This document shows, one piece after another, positions 34,977 to 47,156 of a stretch of 64,000 nt of DNA. The number at the start of each line of letters is the position of its first letter. The first letter of the stretch is position 1. The notes under the pieces were generated by a model. The model worked only from the letters and a program-made list of their open reading frames with translations, did no database searches and had not been told where the DNA came from. Position numbers and translations under genes: made by a program. This stretch comes from Typha latifolia (lineage: Eukaryota > Streptophyta > Magnoliopsida > Poales > Typhaceae), in contig CM034101.1 of assembly GCA_019914945.1 (NCBI GenBank), positions 10,489,188 through 10,553,187 of the forward strand, written 5' to 3'.

Positions 34977-36966
34977 ATAAAATATAACTAAAAGGAACAA
35001 ATCCCACTTAAGGTTACAATCTAACTAGTCCAAAAATATATATATAAACAACTATTCCGTGATGTTAACATCATCCTCCCTTAATCTATCATATTCTACG
35101 AGAATGTGGTGAGCACACAAAATAACAAGTATAGTCCAAAATAGTCTAATAGTAAATGTAAATGTATGATGCATACTCATAAGTTCCACAAAAATAAAAT
35201 AAAACACAACCAACAAGACTTTGATAAAAATTTCAATCAAAATTTTTATATCTTAAATTCAATCAAAATTTTATTTCACGTGATATGCTCACATAGAATT
35301 AGAAATTACATACCATTATGCTCACATAGAGCCTTAAATCATTTGACAAGTACATACTAACATTGAATCCTGCATATCAAGGGGAGATAAATAACGCTAA
35401 TATTACTCGTACATACTTAGCGATGCTACATCTGACAGATTATTTGTGGCCATCAAATTAAATGCACTAGTCATAAGCCCATAACCCCATTTCCATCATT
35501 TTCATCATTATCATAACAGATAGCAAAATCATCACATATAATAGAAATCTCAAGCACACAACTCAAAATGAATGCTCTAACCCTATATCATCGAGTATCG
35601 CTAGAGCTATATTACACAATTATCTTTCTACTATTACTAAGTGTTTAGTCTCCCCACAAAATAGTGTGATTATCTGAATCTACACAAGCGACGTGACCTA
35701 AGGCGTGGGCTGATAATAAGATAAAGTACTATAAAATATATCCTTGCCTTTAACCCTAGGCTAAGTTAGTAGAGAGCACTGCTAAAATAAGACTCGACTA
35801 CTTTAATAATATATATAAGTGGTATAATGCCTTCTATCATATTGTTTATAAAATGATCATTGAAGTTAACATATGTCACATATATATACAATGAGTCTAT
35901 TTTGAAGAAAGAGATAAACAATAAATAACTAACAATTAAATAAAAAATGCATATGCATGTAATCATATGCAATAAAGACATGGAGGAATTATCAACATAA
36001 TATTTACACTACTCATAAACTAATATAGGATCTAACTCGACTAAAATGTATCTGTGGTGCAACCAGCTCTCCTCAACTATCGGGCTTTTCTTGTATCTCA
36101 AGATTCTCCTAGCATGGTGATAGATCTAATAATTTATGAAAGTAATCAATATATAACTAAGACGATCTACCTAGAATTAGCCAACTTATTGCATAAGACA
36201 CATGTTATCGTTCTAGGTTCAGATATATTTAACTTGAGCCTTTACATTTATTATCTAGGTAACAATGATATTAAATAATATTGATCTAGAAATCATCAAG
36301 AGTAATAATAAGACTATAATCTCATTAACATTTATAAATTTCATTTATACTAAGCTTTGGACATGATTTACCAATGCTAGTAGTTATTCCTAAATACCCT
36401 AAATTTATCATCTGATAAATATTAATGTTGACAATTAGAAAAACAAAAAAATAGAAAAATCATAATTAGCCCACCCCACTACCCAACGTTAGGTGTTGAG
36501 ACTCTAGCTCAACCCACTAATATTGTCTTCTTTTCTAAAGGGAAATGGCAGAACGAAGTATAGAAAAAAATGGTTGAGCTCGATGGTAGGATAGGTATTG
36601 AGATTGTGATACATGTGATCATCCGGCCTAGATATAGCTCAAAGTAATAAAGAGGGTTGAAAGTTTACAAGAAGTTGTAAGGGTTGTCGATTGGGATAGT
36701 AGATGACCACTAGATAGCTCCTCTATGGCCAGTATCCATGGAAACTTCACTTCCATCATCTAGGTCATGAGGGCACCAACCAAGGGTATATACAACTTTA
36801 CTCGAGGAGAGGAAAATGACACCAAGGTAACTAAATTAGGGTTATAAGGGTAGCGATCGAAACTATATCTAATGCCCAATGGGAAGAGGCTACATGCTAT
36901 GGCCTCACCCAATGGCTAAGGTGTTGAGAGGAGTGTACCACCGACAAGGTGACACTAGGAGGAAAC

Positions 36967-37839
36967 TGATACGATTCAAATTTTACCGATGTCATCTCGA
37001 GCATGAATACACTTTATGTGTGTCTTTTATTTTTTGTTTTAGTGTTTATTTTATAGAAAATTAAGTTTTCTATATGTCGCATTCGAACGCGGGTGGGGTG
37101 CGTTCAAACGCGCTTACGAACGCCTGCATTAGATTCGTAAATATAGAGAATACAAAATGAGCGTTCGAACGCCTACATTAGGTTCGCATCGACGGAGAAC
37201 GCTTTTTGTGCGTTCGAACATGTTCAACCCCATTCGAACACAGTCGGCGAAAATCCACTATTTCTAGGGTTAATAAATACCATTTTTGAATTATTTAGTT
37301 AGCCTCTAAAGGTGTGGATGATAACCAAGGAGTTATTATTGAATGAATTGAGTTTTGCCCTAGTATTTTTCTTTTTCTTCTCTCTCGTTCTCTCATTCCC
37401 TGGCATCGCTGCTTCTAGCCTCCCTCGACTGGCCACTCACCCTAGTCCCTTAGGAGCAGCCACTCCCTCCCCTTCTTTCAATCTATCTATTACCTTGCCC
37501 TTACCCCTTCCATCATCTATAATCCTTCCACCACCACATACTCACCGGTGCCACCCCATTACCGCTGGTCTACCACCATCCATTATCACCTAGGATCTCG
37601 TGCCTCCATCCACAGATCCATAGACGGACTCTCTGGCGTTCGTCTACTTCTCGGACAATATCTCGAGATCCCACTTGTCGATTTGCTAGAAAGCTCTTTT
37701 CTAGGGATATAACGTATAAAAATTTCACATTGATCTTATGGCTACATCTTCCGAGATCCATTTTCAAAGTTTCGTGCCAGATTCTGTCCAGATCTGAAAC
37801 AGAATAGGTCAAAACTTAGCCCAAGGGGAGATCATATCA
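36967..37839 (+). repeat. Solo LTR, gypsy type, with TSD GAAAC
   Basis: 873 bp, TGATACGA...CATATCA, flanked by GAAAC at 36962-36966 and 37840-37844. It lies within the first copy of the C3 duplication; the second copy (near 39070) is uninterrupted there, which confirms the insertion. It resembles the G1-G3 LTRs: a TGTTTATTTTAT block, the TTCGAACGC array (37078-37245), and a CTAGGGTT then TTAGCCTCTA then GTGGATGATAACCA succession. It is clearly diverged from them. No internal region remains, so it is a recombined solo LTR. Confidence 0.88.
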
Positions 37840-38756
37840 GAAACTTCCTAGGTCAGAGGGAGATCAAGCAGCGATTGTTGACCAGCAAATTGCTTTGGTG
37901 AACTAGGAAAAAAAAAAAACTAAGATAAACTACAAATTACTTGACAAAATTCAAACTATTTGTAAGATAATACATGGAACTAGCATATGGACCGGATGAA
38001 GGGGTTAGTGTGATCCAGTGGTGCTTAGACAGCATGGACGGCGAAGTCATAGAAGGCACTACCAAGATGGGACTCAACTACTTATTGATACGTATAAGTG
38101 GTATGATGTCTCCTTTCACATCTTGTGTCTCGGGATCCTTCTCTTACAATGACAAACCTAACAACTTAGGAAAATAATCAATAAATAAGTACGGCTACCT
38201 ACGAGAATTAGCTAACTTATTACATAAGCCACATGTTGTCGCTCTAGGTCTAATAAGTTCAAATTGGGCATTAACCTTTATTGTCCATGTAACAACATTA
38301 TTAAATGATATCGATCTAGAAAACACCAAGAGTTATCATAAGACTATAATCTTATTAACAATTATAAATGTCATGATTTACCAATCCTAGTAATTATATT
38401 CCTATATACCTAAATTTAACATATGATATATAATTGTGTTAATTATTTAAAAAATAGAAAACTAAGTAGTCATAATTGAGCCAACCTGTGGCCTAAGGCG
38501 ACAGCATAACTGCAACCCACCTAGTCCACTACACCAATGGGTGGATTAGACTAACGGACCCGATCCATAATTGGGTTGCGGTCAAACTAGGTTTTGTGTA
38601 GGTTCGGCTCTAGCCCAAACACACTATTGTCATCTTATTCACCAAAAGGGAAGGGGAAAGCAAATAACGAAAAAAAAAATGGTTGAGCTCGATGGCAAGT
38701 AAGGTATTGAGATCATGATACAAGTGTTTATCTAGCCTAGAAATAGCCCCAAGTAA

Positions 38757-38776
38757 TAGGGGGGGGGAGGGGGGGT
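38757..38776 (+). repeat. Poly-G tract
   Basis: Nine G, an A, then seven G within the second C3 copy; the first copy has AAAGAGGG there. Confidence 0.8.
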
Positions 38777-39560
38777 CAAGAATGTACAAGGGGTTATAAG
38801 GGTCGTCAATTAGAGTGACTGACAATGGCTAGATGGCTCCTCCATGGTTGGCAGTTATGAAAAATTCACTACTATCATCTGGGCCATATGGGCACCAATT
38901 GTGCCTACCTACAATTTCTATGCAAGGAGGGGAAAGTGAGCACAAGATAAATAAGTCAGGGCATCTGCGGTAGCCATTGAAACCATGTCCAATGGTCAAT
39001 GAAAGAGGCTAACCTCACCCAAGGACTAAGCTGGGGGAGGAGGCTACCACCAGCAAAGTGACACTAGGAGGAAACTTTGTAGGTTGGAGAAAGTCTAAGT
39101 GGCGATCGTCAGCTGATGAATTGCTCTTGTGAACTTGAAACAACAAAACTAATATAAACTATAATTTACTTGATGGAAATCAAATTATTTCTAAGAGGAG
39201 ATAGGAGACTAATTTGTGGATTAGATGAATGGGTTGGCTTGATCTCACGGTACTCCGATGATGCACAGGGCACGACAAATAACTTCCAGCGAGAAGAAAA
39301 GAAAGAAGGGAAAAGAGGAAAGATGAGGAAATTGCCTCGGGGAGGAGAAGTAAGAACGTAGGGCTTTAAAAGGTAGAGACAAGAGGAAAAAGGTTTTTGA
39401 CGAAGTCCCCTCCTCATCAGCTATCTCGGCGAACTCCGGGCATCTAATTCACCTCTCTCATAATTGTTATGAGAGATAAGGCAGGGAGAGTAGCGCATGC
39501 ACATTGGGCGTGCAGGCTAGCCACAACATATTGTGGCTAGTCAACTACAAGTCATGTAAT

Positions 39561-40794
39561 ATCCAAACATCAATAAAATCCTAACGACTATGCTTTCCCA
39601 ATAAAATCTTAGATATACCAAACAATATCTATTATATATAATAATAATAATAATAATAATATATATATATATATTATATATACTAATATCTAGTTTGGAC
39701 TGACATTGGATATAATCTTAGCATATGTCAGAATATGGTTCTGAGTGATGATTATACTTTTAGCATATGGTAGAGTACAACTATCATTGATATACTCTTA
39801 GCGTATAGTAAGGTATGATTATTACTAAGATACTTTTAGCGTATGAAAAGTTATGATTATCTCAGACTTAGCATATGACAGGGTATACTTTGAGCTTGTA
39901 GCATGATAGTAGAACTGATATTAAATTTGAGGCCAGATACCATGGTCTAGGATAGTGGATGATATTCAGAGTTGAGATTGATAACTTTGACCGTAAGATA
40001 TATGTAAACCGTATCTAATTCTAATATATAATTATCGAGTGGTTGGCATGTATCATACAAGTATAATAAATGACCATAACTATACCAGTATAGAATTTAT
40101 TCCTCATGTGAATACCCCTAAGGATTATACTGATTAATAATTGTTAGACAATTTTTGGTGTGTATTACTATATGATTATTTGATAATAGAAGTTCTAGAG
40201 AGAGGGTGAGAGTGTGAGAGAGTGAGAGGATGAGCCTTTGTTAAATTATGTCTGTACACTTATTTCATTAACCAAAGTGCAAAAAAATTGTCATATATAT
40301 ATGTAAAGTTCCTTTTTTCTCTTCTATTACTATTAGAAGTACTAGCGCAAAACTTAAAATTATTATGCTTTGGAAAACCATTCATGTATCCTACATTGGA
40401 TTATTGGCTTAATCTAATTAGAATTATGTCTCTTCTTTGGCTGCCAATCCGAAAGAAGATTTACTGGCAAGCTTAATTTCACGTTGATATGAAGAATAAA
40501 AGACAAGGTTTCTCAGTATGGGGACGGGTGAAAAGAAGTTTTTCTTTATTTTCTACTACCTGCATGCTCATAAATTAATCTTAAGAGAGATGTGTAATGA
40601 AAAATAACTTATCTCATACAAATAGTATGTACATGTGCCACCATACCGGATCCCTAATATGAACTAATGCAATGCTATTTTCCATTTATTAGATGAGAAG
40701 AAGGAAGAACTCTACAGCGTAGGGTATTAATCACAAACAAATTAATTAAGAAGAAAGGAGTACAAGTATATATAGCTAGTAAGAAAAATCAAAT
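39561..40794 (+). promoter_or_regulatory. Upstream region of the NLR gene
   Basis: Contains an AT/TAA microsatellite (39635-39690), then about five copies of a TTAGC(A/G)TATG word spaced 40-60 bp apart (39720-39890), and a GA-rich patch (40195-40235). TATA-like stretches lie at 40290-40300 and 40767-40774. The latter is only about 20 bp from the ATG, too close for an ordinary leader, so the start of transcription is probably further upstream. No other gene is seen. Confidence 0.4.
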
Positions 40795-43638
40795 ATGGCA
40801 GAGGTTGCTATTCTTCTTGCTGTTGGGAAGATCAGTGCTGCTCTAGGAGGAGAAATTGTGAAATTATCTAGGCAATTGCTAGTAAAAGAAGTCTCTTTGT
40901 TGGTAGAATTCCCATATGGAGTGGGCCGTATAAAGAGTGAACTTCTAGTAATGAAGGGCTTCTTTAGCCAAATAGATATGCGCGATCGCAATAATCAGGC
41001 CCTCGAAGCTTGGATAGGGGAGGTGCGGAAGCTGGCCTATCGTATTGAGGACATTATGGATGAGTATGTCTACGTTGTAGCTGAGAATCAAGGGAAAGGA
41101 TTGTGCGGGAATGGAAAGAAAACCCAAACTTTGGTAATCTTGCATAATATTGCTACTGAGCTGAAAGAAATAGAGATTAACCTTGCCAACCTCTGGAAAA
41201 TTAAAGGCCGATGGGTCCAGATGGCCAGTTCTGGACTTGGTGACAGTTCGACGTATGTTAATAAGGTACAACTCGATCAGGCAATCTCTTCCCAATTACT
41301 TGATGAAGAAGAGCTTGTGGGGAAAGAGAAAAACAAAGAAGACTTAATTAACCTGCTATTGTCTAACGGGATAACTAATCTCCGTATAATTACAGTGTGG
41401 GGTATGGGTGGTCTAGGTAAAACAACTTTAGTCAGCAATGTATATAAAACAGAATGTCACAGATTTGAATGCTATGCATGGGTGTCTGTCTCACGGTTCT
41501 ATTATATTGATGTACTCTTACGAAAGTTGATAAAAGATTTATACCACAAAAAGGAAAGCAGAGTGCCACTTGGGATCAAAAACATGGACACTCTACAATT
41601 AAAAGAACATTTAAAAAGTTTTTTGGAACATAAAAGGTTCCTAATTATATTAGACGATGTATGGACTAGACGAGCATTTGAGGAGATATGCGGTTACTTT
41701 GTTGAGAATGTTCGAGGAGGAGGTAAAATAATTATTACGACTCGGATTAGACAGGTAGCTTCTCTTGCACATGAACATCATATGCTTGAACTCCATCCTT
41801 TAGTTGCAGATGAGGCATGTAATCTCCTTTTCAAGACGGTCTTTGGCAGAGAACAAGTCCCTACAGGTAGTGCATCAACAGCTACAGTGGCAGTTCGAGG
41901 TTGGTTGTTAACTCAGTTAACAAAATTTGTAAGTTTTATCTCCAATCCTTACAACTCACCAGCCCTTAACGAGCTGCCAGATACTCATAATCCTCCTTTG
42001 GAGGTAAGATACTGGGGAGAGGAAATTGTTAAGAGATGTCGAGGCCTGCCACTTGCTATTGTATCTATAGGCAAGACATTGTCCTCGAGGGAGAAGACTG
42101 GGGAAGAATGGAAACGACTCTATCAGCATCTCAGTTCGGAGCTGCGAAGCGACCAAAATTTGGATAGCATTCTACATCTGAGCTACAACTATCTACCTAG
42201 CCATCTCAAGAACTGCTTCTTGTATTGCAGCATGTTCCCAGAAGATTTTCGACTCTCGAGGAAGTTGCTTATCCAGCTATGGATAGCAGAGGGGTTCATA
42301 CAAGAAAGAGGAGCGAGCACATTGGAGGAAGTTGCGGAGGGCTACATCAAGGACTTAATCCATCGGAGCATGCTCCAACTTCACAGAAAGAATCATTTTG
42401 GCCGGGTAAGTAAGTTTCGGATGCACGATGTTGTTCGAGAATTGGCTATCTCTCTATCTAGAAAGGACAACTTTCATGCAGTGTACAAGGAAAATGAAAC
42501 TGTTGGAATAGTTGACGATACCCGTCGCCTGTCAGTAATCAAGTGCAGCAACGATAAGGTATCAAAACTCGATCTGCCATGTCTTCGAACTTTCATAGCG
42601 TTCGACACTTCCACCCCCGTGTCTTTGTTGCTGTCATCGATTATATCCAAATGTAAATATATTACGGTACTAGATCTATCACGCTTGCCGATAGAGACTG
42701 TACCTGATGCAATTGGGGACTTGTTCAACCTTCGCTACTTAAGTTTGAGGCATTCAAAAGTGAAATTGCTCCCACAATCTATCCGAAAGCTCTCTAACCT
42801 ACAGACATTGGACCTCTTTTCAAGTAAGATTGAAAAGTTGCCGCGTGGGATAGTGCGACTAACGAAGCTGCGACACCTGTACGCTAGCAAGAAGATTAAT
42901 GGGGGAGTAGAGATATTCCAAAGGTCCAGCCCTCGAGCACCAAAAGGCTTAGGGAAACTGAAAGAACTGCAAACTCTGGTAGCAGTGGAAGTAAGCGACG
43001 AGCTGGTGGAGTCTCTAGCAGATTTGGTCCAACTAAGAAGCTTAGCTATATACAATGTGAAGGGCATCCATTGCAAAGAGCTGTGTACCTCCCTATCGCA
43101 GATGAGCTCTCTCTCCCGCTTATGCTTGTTTGCCAGCGACGAAAATGAGGTTCTCCTTTTGAAAGACTTTGATCCGCCACCTCCGCATCTTCACCGTCTT
43201 AATTTAGTAGGACAATTGGCAAAACGTACATTACGTTCCCCCTTGTTTCGAGGAAACAACATCAAGCACTTAACCTTGAAAAGGTCTCAGCTGAATGAAG
43301 ATCCAATCTCATCCCTACATCGCTTGCCAAACTTAGTGACGCTGTTTCTTCAGAACACATACAACGGGGAGCAGTTGTTGTTTCGTGCTGGATGGTTTTC
43401 CAAACTAATAAAGCTTTCTATTTCTGATATGTTAAATGTAAATCAAGTGGACATACAAGGAGGAGCCATGGAAAGCCTACAGACCCTTGAACTCGATGAC
43501 CTACCGGAGCTGAGGGATGTACCGCATGGCATTGAGAACCTCAGATCCCTCCAAGAGTTCTATTGCATCGACCTGGACCCTGCATTTAAAGAGAATATGC
43601 AACAAATAAACGTCAACGCCAATGTCTATTTCAACTGA
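40795..43638 (+). CDS. CC-NB-ARC-LRR disease-resistance protein (RPM1-like NLR)
   Basis: A single uninterrupted 947-codon frame, the size usual for this class. NLRs of this family act inside the cell as ATP/ADP switches that sense pathogen effectors and trigger defence. Residues 1-95 form an Rx-type coiled coil with the EDVID-like motif IEDIMDEY (about 84-91). NB-ARC follows: P-loop GMGGLGKTT (203-211), RNBS-A YAWVSVS, kinase-2 LIILDDVW (283-290), RNBS-B KIIITTR, GLPL (about 417), RNBS-D CFLYCSMFPEDF, and MHD at 543-545. Leucine-rich repeats run from about 620 to the end. All key nucleotide-binding motifs are intact. An extra stretch of about 40 residues lies between RNBS-B and GLPL (about 350-403). 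The start context AAATATGGC is good. No sister NLR is in the window. Confidence 0.95.
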   Translation: MAEVAILLAVGKISAALGGEIVKLSRQLLVKEVSLLVEFPYGVGRIKSELLVMKGFFSQIDMRDRNNQALEAWIGEVRKLAYRIEDIMDEYVYVVAENQGKGLCGNGKKTQTLVILHNIATELKEIEINLANLWKIKGRWVQMASSGLGDSSTYVNKVQLDQAISSQLLDEEELVGKEKNKEDLINLLLSNGITNLRIITVWGMGGLGKTTLVSNVYKTECHRFECYAWVSVSRFYYIDVLLRKLIKDLYHKKESRVPLGIKNMDTLQLKEHLKSFLEHKRFLIILDDVWTRRAFEEICGYFVENVRGGGKIIITTRIRQVASLAHEHHMLELHPLVADEACNLLFKTVFGREQVPTGSASTATVAVRGWLLTQLTKFVSFISNPYNSPALNELPDTHNPPLEVRYWGEEIVKRCRGLPLAIVSIGKTLSSREKTGEEWKRLYQHLSSELRSDQNLDSILHLSYNYLPSHLKNCFLYCSMFPEDFRLSRKLLIQLWIAEGFIQERGASTLEEVAEGYIKDLIHRSMLQLHRKNHFGRVSKFRMHDVVRELAISLSRKDNFHAVYKENETVGIVDDTRRLSVIKCSNDKVSKLDLPCLRTFIAFDTSTPVSLLLSSIISKCKYITVLDLSRLPIETVPDAIGDLFNLRYLSLRHSKVKLLPQSIRKLSNLQTLDLFSSKIEKLPRGIVRLTKLRHLYASKKINGGVEIFQRSSPRAPKGLGKLKELQTLVAVEVSDELVESLADLVQLRSLAIYNVKGIHCKELCTSLSQMSSLSRLCLFASDENEVLLLKDFDPPPPHLHRLNLVGQLAKRTLRSPLFRGNNIKHLTLKRSQLNEDPISSLHRLPNLVTLFLQNTYNGEQLLFRAGWFSKLIKLSISDMLNVNQVDIQGGAMESLQTLELDDLPELRDVPHGIENLRSLQEFYCIDLDPAFKENMQQINVNANVYFN

Positions 43639-44842
43639 ATATTTGGAAAGAGTATGTTTATTCATCTTCAAGTCATACTATATGATATCAAAAGTAATAC
43701 TCATTCCTCGTACAATAGTTTTAAGATCATGACATAGGGCAAGTTTAACATGATTGATATGTGCTTCAATTTTCTTTTTCTCATTCATGTCCCTGATTTG
43801 TTGTTCTGTTATACTATCTTGCCTTACTGTCATTTCTCTTCTTAATTTAATTCTAATTTAGCATATCCTTGCTTCTTATATATTTACGGGTAATCTGATC
43901 ACACGTACTTTATTCCTATTACTTTCAGTAAACCAAATCTAAGGATTCGTTTCCTTAGCTGCATATGTATTATTTATCAACCAAAAGTTTAAATTCATTT
44001 TCCCTAGCTTTGATCATTCCTGAATTCCCATGTATACATTCACAACAATCCACAGTCTCAGAATTTATTCGGTGACATTAGTCTATGCAGGGTATACTAT
44101 TTCAATATCCTTCTCATGCATTCAAAGTTTATTTTATTCGATGACAGGTAAGTAACATATTAAAGTGTATATCTAACTAATCTCATTTCTTCTCATTGAA
44201 TCTGATAGAATAACAATTATTTGCCTTGCAGGAATTCCTATTACAAGGACTGGGACATCTCCCGGGCAACATACACCCAATTAATTGTTTTGTTTTCCTT
44301 TATATTTCTAATAAACATTCTGGTGTCAATGTAAGCAACAGTAAGAGACACACTAGTGTTCGAGGCTACTGCACCTTTTACTACTACTACTGGGTTGCTG
44401 GAGAGCTTGAATGATTATTTCAATGTGTGTATGACAGTCATGTTTCTCTTTTCAACTGGGGGAAAGCTAGTAGCATTAAATTTTGTTTTACTTTTTAATA
44501 CGCTTGAGAAATAATTGTTTTTAGACTATTCTGCGATTTGTTTGTAGGCTTTCTTTTTTAGTGTTCTTGGTTATGGATTGTAATTAATTAAAAATGTTGG
44601 ATTGTTTGTGGATATTGTTAATTAATTTTCATTGCTTGTGGTCGGCTTGTAGTTTGTGCCATTGTTGGATGTTACATACCAGATCTGGATGAAAAAAAAA
44701 TTGTCAAAATTTATGTATTGTGAGTTAGGATTCTAATGGATTTAGTTTTATATGAATCTGAGATCTGGAAAAGTTAAAAATAAAAGAGTGAAGGAAGGTC
44801 AGAATAAGGTAGAATAGTAAATATCCAACGTTGTAGCAGTCG
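43639..44842 (+). other. 3' flank of the NLR gene
   Basis: AT-rich, with no supported gene. A splice-acceptor-like TTGCCTTGCAG lies at about 44220-44230 and an AATAAA at 44310-44315. A 3' UTR with an intron would fit but is not proven. The region ends at the G3 5' LTR. Confidence 0.4.
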
Positions 44843-45683
44843 TGATACACTTAGATAGGATCTTTTCTTATTGCATTAGGTGTTTATTTTTATTAAAATA
44901 AAATTCCTATAGGTTGTGCTCGAACGTAGGAGGGGTCGCGTTCGAACGCCCTTGCGAACACCTGCATCAGGTTCGCAAATACAGAGAACGGATATTGTGT
45001 GTTCGAACACCTGCATCATGTTCGCACATACAGAGAACGTCTTTTGGTGCGTTCGAACGTCATCGACGGGAACCCTCTAGAATTAGGGTTTCATATTATT
45101 TTAGGACTTGTTGACTAGCCTCTATATATATGTGGATGGCAGCCAAATTCATTATGTTATTGGAATATTGATTTCTTGCCTTCTATCTTCTCTCTAGACT
45201 CTCTCCTTCCTCTCTCTTCACCATCCTTCCACCTCTACTGTTGGCAATGTTTCTCTTAACTTCTAATCTCCCTCGACTATCGAGCCACCCCTCTTCTTTG
45301 GGATCTTGACCACTTCGTTTCTTTTGTCTATATCCATAAATCACATCAACAATCCACCTTCATCTCCATATCCATCCATAACCCTAACATCCACTCCACC
45401 CGTCACCACCACCATTACCCACGTTATTCCGTGTTTTCATTCCTACTATAGTTCGAATATGCGAAGAGCGTAAATATGAGAGCAGAAAGTTACAAATCTA
45501 ACCCAATTGGTTTCGTAATTTTTTGACTACCGGAGAATATCTGACAAATATTTTTCCACGGTTGAGTGGACTGATTCTTGTAATACATTTAGATCTTAAA
45601 GGAATAGTTGCGTAGCCTATCTTTGGTTCCGGATATTATCAATTTGTTATCAGAGCTTATCAAAATGGTATCAGAGCTTAACA
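44843..45683 (+). repeat. G3 5' LTR
   Basis: About 841 bp, TGATACAC...CTTAACA. The TTCGAACGC array spans 44920-45062, with two GTTCGCA(A/C)ATACAGAGAACG blocks, followed by the TATA box CTCTATATATATG (about 45119-45131). The last 50 bp include two primer-site-like copies (TTGTTATCAGAGCTTATCA, ATGGTATCAGAGCTTAACA) before the true primer site. Confidence 0.88.
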
Positions 45684-45685
45684 AT

Positions 45686-45697
45686 TGGTATCAGAGC
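45686..45697 (+). other. G3 primer-binding site (initiator Met-tRNA)
   Basis: TGGTATCAGAGC, the standard plant sequence, 2 bp inside the LTR end. Confidence 0.85.
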
Positions 45698-45699
45698 AC

Positions 45700-47156
45700 A
45701 CGAACCTCAGACCTCCATTAATGGTTGAAATAAGAAAGATGACATCTATAAGGAGACATATGGAGAGCACACCGACAAGGGAGGACTCAATCCATGATGA
45801 CCCTAATCGTGAGGTCGATTCCTGTAGAGTGACCACGGTAGGACCGAGTCAACCAACATCCATGATTGCGAATATGGATGAACTTATGGGCATGTTCCAT
45901 ACATTGATTCATAGAGTTGACTCAATTCAAAATGATCACAATAATTTCAAGGAATATGTCATGAATCGATTTGATTCATTATCTCCTCGACGGCGATCGA
46001 AGTTTCAAGAAGGACCAGTGGTGGGACCTCATTGATCTAATACCCCACAGGTCCAAGTATGTCATGCGAGTGCCAATGATCCCTTCTTACCTATGCCCAC
46101 ACATCATTCCCCACCTCCATTGCAAAACCCAAGACTGGTGGTGGTGGAACTCGAGAGGAGTATGGCACCGGTGCACTTTGTCGATGAGGAGGATTAACAC
46201 TATGAGGATGAGGTTGATCCCTTTGGAGATGGTGATGGACGTGCTCAAGGATTTAGAGAGGGTGATTAACCTGCACAAAAGCTTAGACCTGAACCAAGGA
46301 TCTTTCGCAAACCCGACAATGCTATTCGGGTGAGAACCGCATGCTTGGACCTTCTAAAATTCTAAGGCAGTGATCCAATGGATTGGGTGTTTCAAGTTGA
46401 ACAATATTTTGACTGTCAAAGTATAGCGGAAGATGCAAAAGTACAGATGGGAAGCTTTCACCTCCAAGGAACGGTATTGCATTAGTATAGATCGGTTATT
46501 CGTGGTGGAGGATTTATCGGATGGGCTGATTTTTGTAGGACGATTACACAAAGATTTAGGACTGCAGCATATGAAGATTTTGCTGCCACATTAAGCAAGA
46601 TGGTTCAAATGACGACCGTATTGGAGTATCAAGCTGAGTTTGAGAGAGTTAGTAGTCGTTGTGAGCCACCTTGGCTTGAACCGACATTAATGAACACATT
46701 TATTTTAGGGTTACGACATGAGATTCAGGCAGATATTCGTGCTCTTTGTCCCACTAATCTTGAGGAGGTCTTTGAGAAGGCCGTGAGGATGGAGCAAAAC
46801 ATAAGGCTCTAAAGATGGCAGCGAAAACATATTGGGGCAACCGAGATGAGCGGTTTGCACCTAGAATGCTGGCTAAAAATTCTGCGATTTCAAAAACAGC
46901 AACTGCGAGTACTAGACCACGACCATTTTTGAGACCTTCTTCCGATGTTAGAGGAGACACAAGATCCCCCGTTCGAACTCTCACACCTGCCCAGGTGGAG
47001 GAGCGAAGAGCGAAGAAGGACCTTTGCTTTCGATATGATGAGCGTTTCACCCCCGGTCATCAGTGTTCTAAACCGATCGGGAGTGTGATGCTTATCGACG
47101 ATCTTGAGGATGATGAGGTTGTTGATGATGGAGAGTGTCTAGAGGAGGTCCAGGAG
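45700..47156 (+). pseudogene. G3 gag remnant, interrupted by solo copia LTR
   Basis: The N-terminal region with the VDSIQNDHNNF helix is at 45685-46035, the charged linker at about 46170-46330, and the gag domain (EYQAEFERVSSRCEPPWLEP, HEIQADIRALCPTNLEE) at 46600-46812. A zinc knuckle near 47030 reads CFRYDERFTPGHQC: its second Cys is Tyr, so metal binding is probably lost. Several frameshifts and a TAA at 46810-46812 break it. It is cut after EEVQE by the LTR at 47157 and resumes at 48163. Confidence 0.87.

Larger units (their letters stand above)
34724..39560 (+). mobile_element. C3: TGTAACACCC-type repeat, internally duplicated
   Basis: The left end (CACTAAATACATGTGCCC, then CATGACCTGCTGGTCAAC) matches the start of C1, and the CATCTGACAGATTATTTGTGGCC block matches C2. 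The segment at about 35770-36966 plus 37845-38000 is repeated at about 38050-39200. The right part (39440-39560) has the GCATGCACATTGGGCGTGCA and GGCTAGCCACAA blocks shared with T1. No coding frame is supported. The outer limits are approximate. Confidence 0.5.

Noticed and set aside
40945..41295. Minus-strand frame of 116 codons within the NLR (also 42474-42728, 42735-43076)
   Set aside because: Shadows of the NLR coding strand.
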